A DNA stretch of 64,000 nucleotides, taken from NCBI GenBank assembly GCA_040389065.1, contig JAZKAR010000003.1, positions 40,693 to 104,692 on the forward strand, given 5' to 3'. Source of the stretch: JAZKAR01 sp040389065 (GTDB taxonomy: Bacteria > Pseudomonadota > Gammaproteobacteria > Burkholderiales > Casimicrobiaceae). Shown here piece after piece: positions 63,521-64,000 of this stretch; positions within the stretch are counted from its first letter, which is position 1, and each line of letters starts with the position of its first letter. The translations under genes and the position numbers were made by a program. The notes under the pieces were generated by a model. It was not told where the DNA came from and ran no database searches. It saw nothing but the letters and a program-made list of their open reading frames with translations.

Positions 63521-63542
63521 GTGCTAACGTTGTATAGAGCAC
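63521..63542 (-). repeat. att-like end upstream of the first cassette gene
   Basis: Minus strand GTGCTCTATACAACGTTAGCAC. The AACGTTAGC part equals the right end of attC-like site 2, suggesting a remaining right half of a former site or an attI-like boundary. Confidence 0.45.
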
Positions 63543-63569
63543 TTAGTCATAAGATAAAAAGTATTATTT

Positions 63570-63664
63570 TAGAGTTACGCATTCGGGTGCACTCAAGGCA
63601 TAGCAGCCAATACAAGAAATATAGCAAGTTGCCACGCTGTAAGAACCCGGCTGCGTAATTTTCA
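63570..63664. repeat. Palindromic interspersed repeat, copy 10 (diverged, short)
   Basis: 95 bp with ends TAGAGTTACGCATTCGGG and CCCGGCTGCGTAATTTTCA. Internal ACTCAAGGCATAGCA and GCAAGTTGC confirm the family. It marks the right edge of the accessory island. Confidence 0.8.
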
Positions 63665-63688
63665 ATATAACAATACTTACAAACAGTA

Positions 63689-64000
63689 TTACAAAGACAG
63701 TTCTGGCCTATTACGATACAGATTAAGCGCTTCAGGGTTCGCCAACGCCTCAATATTCTTAACAGGATGCCCCTCAACAACATTACGCACCGCAATCTCA
63801 GTAATTTTGTTGTTTTTAGTGCGAGGAATATCATTTACTTGAAGCACTTTAGCAGGCACATGGCGAGGTGAACAGCCTGTTCGGATTTGTTTTTTGATGC
63901 GCTCAATGAGTGACTCATCAAGCACAAGCCCTTCTCGCAATATCACAAATAAAACGATACGAATGTCGTTATCCCACTGCTGACCAATCGCTATCGATTC
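63689..64000 (-). CDS. aacS: Acetoacetyl-CoA synthetase, C-terminal part, 5' end outside window
   Basis: The frame stays open to the right edge, so the internal start at 63946 is not real. The C-terminal domain of an AMP-forming acyl-CoA ligase is visible: GQQWDNDIRIVLFVILREGL, CSPRHVPAKVLQVNDIPRT with the conserved Lys (NNKITEIAV), and the acetoacetate-specific ending EALANPEALNLYRNRPEL. It would activate acetoacetate to acetoacetyl-CoA, linking to HMG-CoA lyase in ketone-body type metabolism. Confidence 0.9.
   Translation of the reverse strand, partial: ESIAIGQQWDNDIRIVLFVILREGLVLDESLIERIKKQIRTGCSPRHVPAKVLQVNDIPRTKNNKITEIAVRNVVEGHPVKNIEALANPEALNLYRNRPELSL

Noticed and set aside
63547..63834. 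95-codon ORF on the minus strand near the right edge
   Set aside because: It overlaps the clear acetoacetyl-CoA synthetase frame and repeat copy 10.

Overview
The window reads as chromosome of a gammaproteobacterium of moderate to low GC. Evidence is a ZipA gene overlapping smc, an ftsY-ftsE-ftsX cluster, lptF/lptG, pepA, NudB, and a glutathione-dependent formaldehyde pathway. No ribosomal RNA, tRNA, transposase or CRISPR array was recognised, so the genus is left open. Both edges cut genes: a LodA-like quinoprotein oxidase on the left and acetoacetyl-CoA synthetase on the right.

Layout. 1-13.4 kb: LodA-like oxidase, a 4-oxalocrotonate tautomerase homologue with an atypical SDR, aldo/keto reductase, an EamA transporter, an mvaA-mvaB pair (HMG-CoA reductase and lyase, fitting mevalonate breakdown), a macrodomain protein, a hydrolase and an MFS transporter. 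14-24.5 kb: secreted proteins, ftsY with strikingly degenerate ftsE and ftsX, pstS behind a good Pho box, a glycine-rich RNA-binding protein, a GbsR-type regulator and an SDR-DoxX/DUF2269 pair. 25-31.5 kb: an Mla-type lipid transport operon (STAS-permease, ATPase, MCE protein, lipoprotein), then xseB, cysM and queF. 31.9-41.2 kb: smc-zipA, a DipZ-like redox protein, msrA and a secreted GH18-like protein with two carbohydrate-binding modules. 41.4-54.6 kb: formaldehyde detoxification (frmA, fghA), ilvE, nadC, nudB, hisC, a GH94 enzyme, lptF/lptG and pepA.

54.7-63.6 kb is an accessory island between pepA and acetoacetyl-CoA synthetase, in two parts. The first is the carcass of a type I restriction-modification operon: hsdM, hsdS and hsdR survive only as terminal stubs, while the two embedded genes (a PHP-domain SMC-like ATPase and an AlbA_2/GHKL-type ATP-binding protein) are intact. 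The second is three AT-rich genes of unknown function, all on the minus strand, each followed by an imperfect palindrome resembling an integron attC site. It looks like a cassette array without an integrase in view. Between the parts lie an ImmA/IrrE-like metallopeptidase and a broken VapC gene.

Throughout the window there are nine full copies, one right-arm fragment and one left-end fragment of an imperfectly palindromic, roughly 90-133 bp repeat with TIR consensus TAGAAGTTACGCAGTTG. All full copies lie between genes, as expected of a MITE-like or REP-like family.
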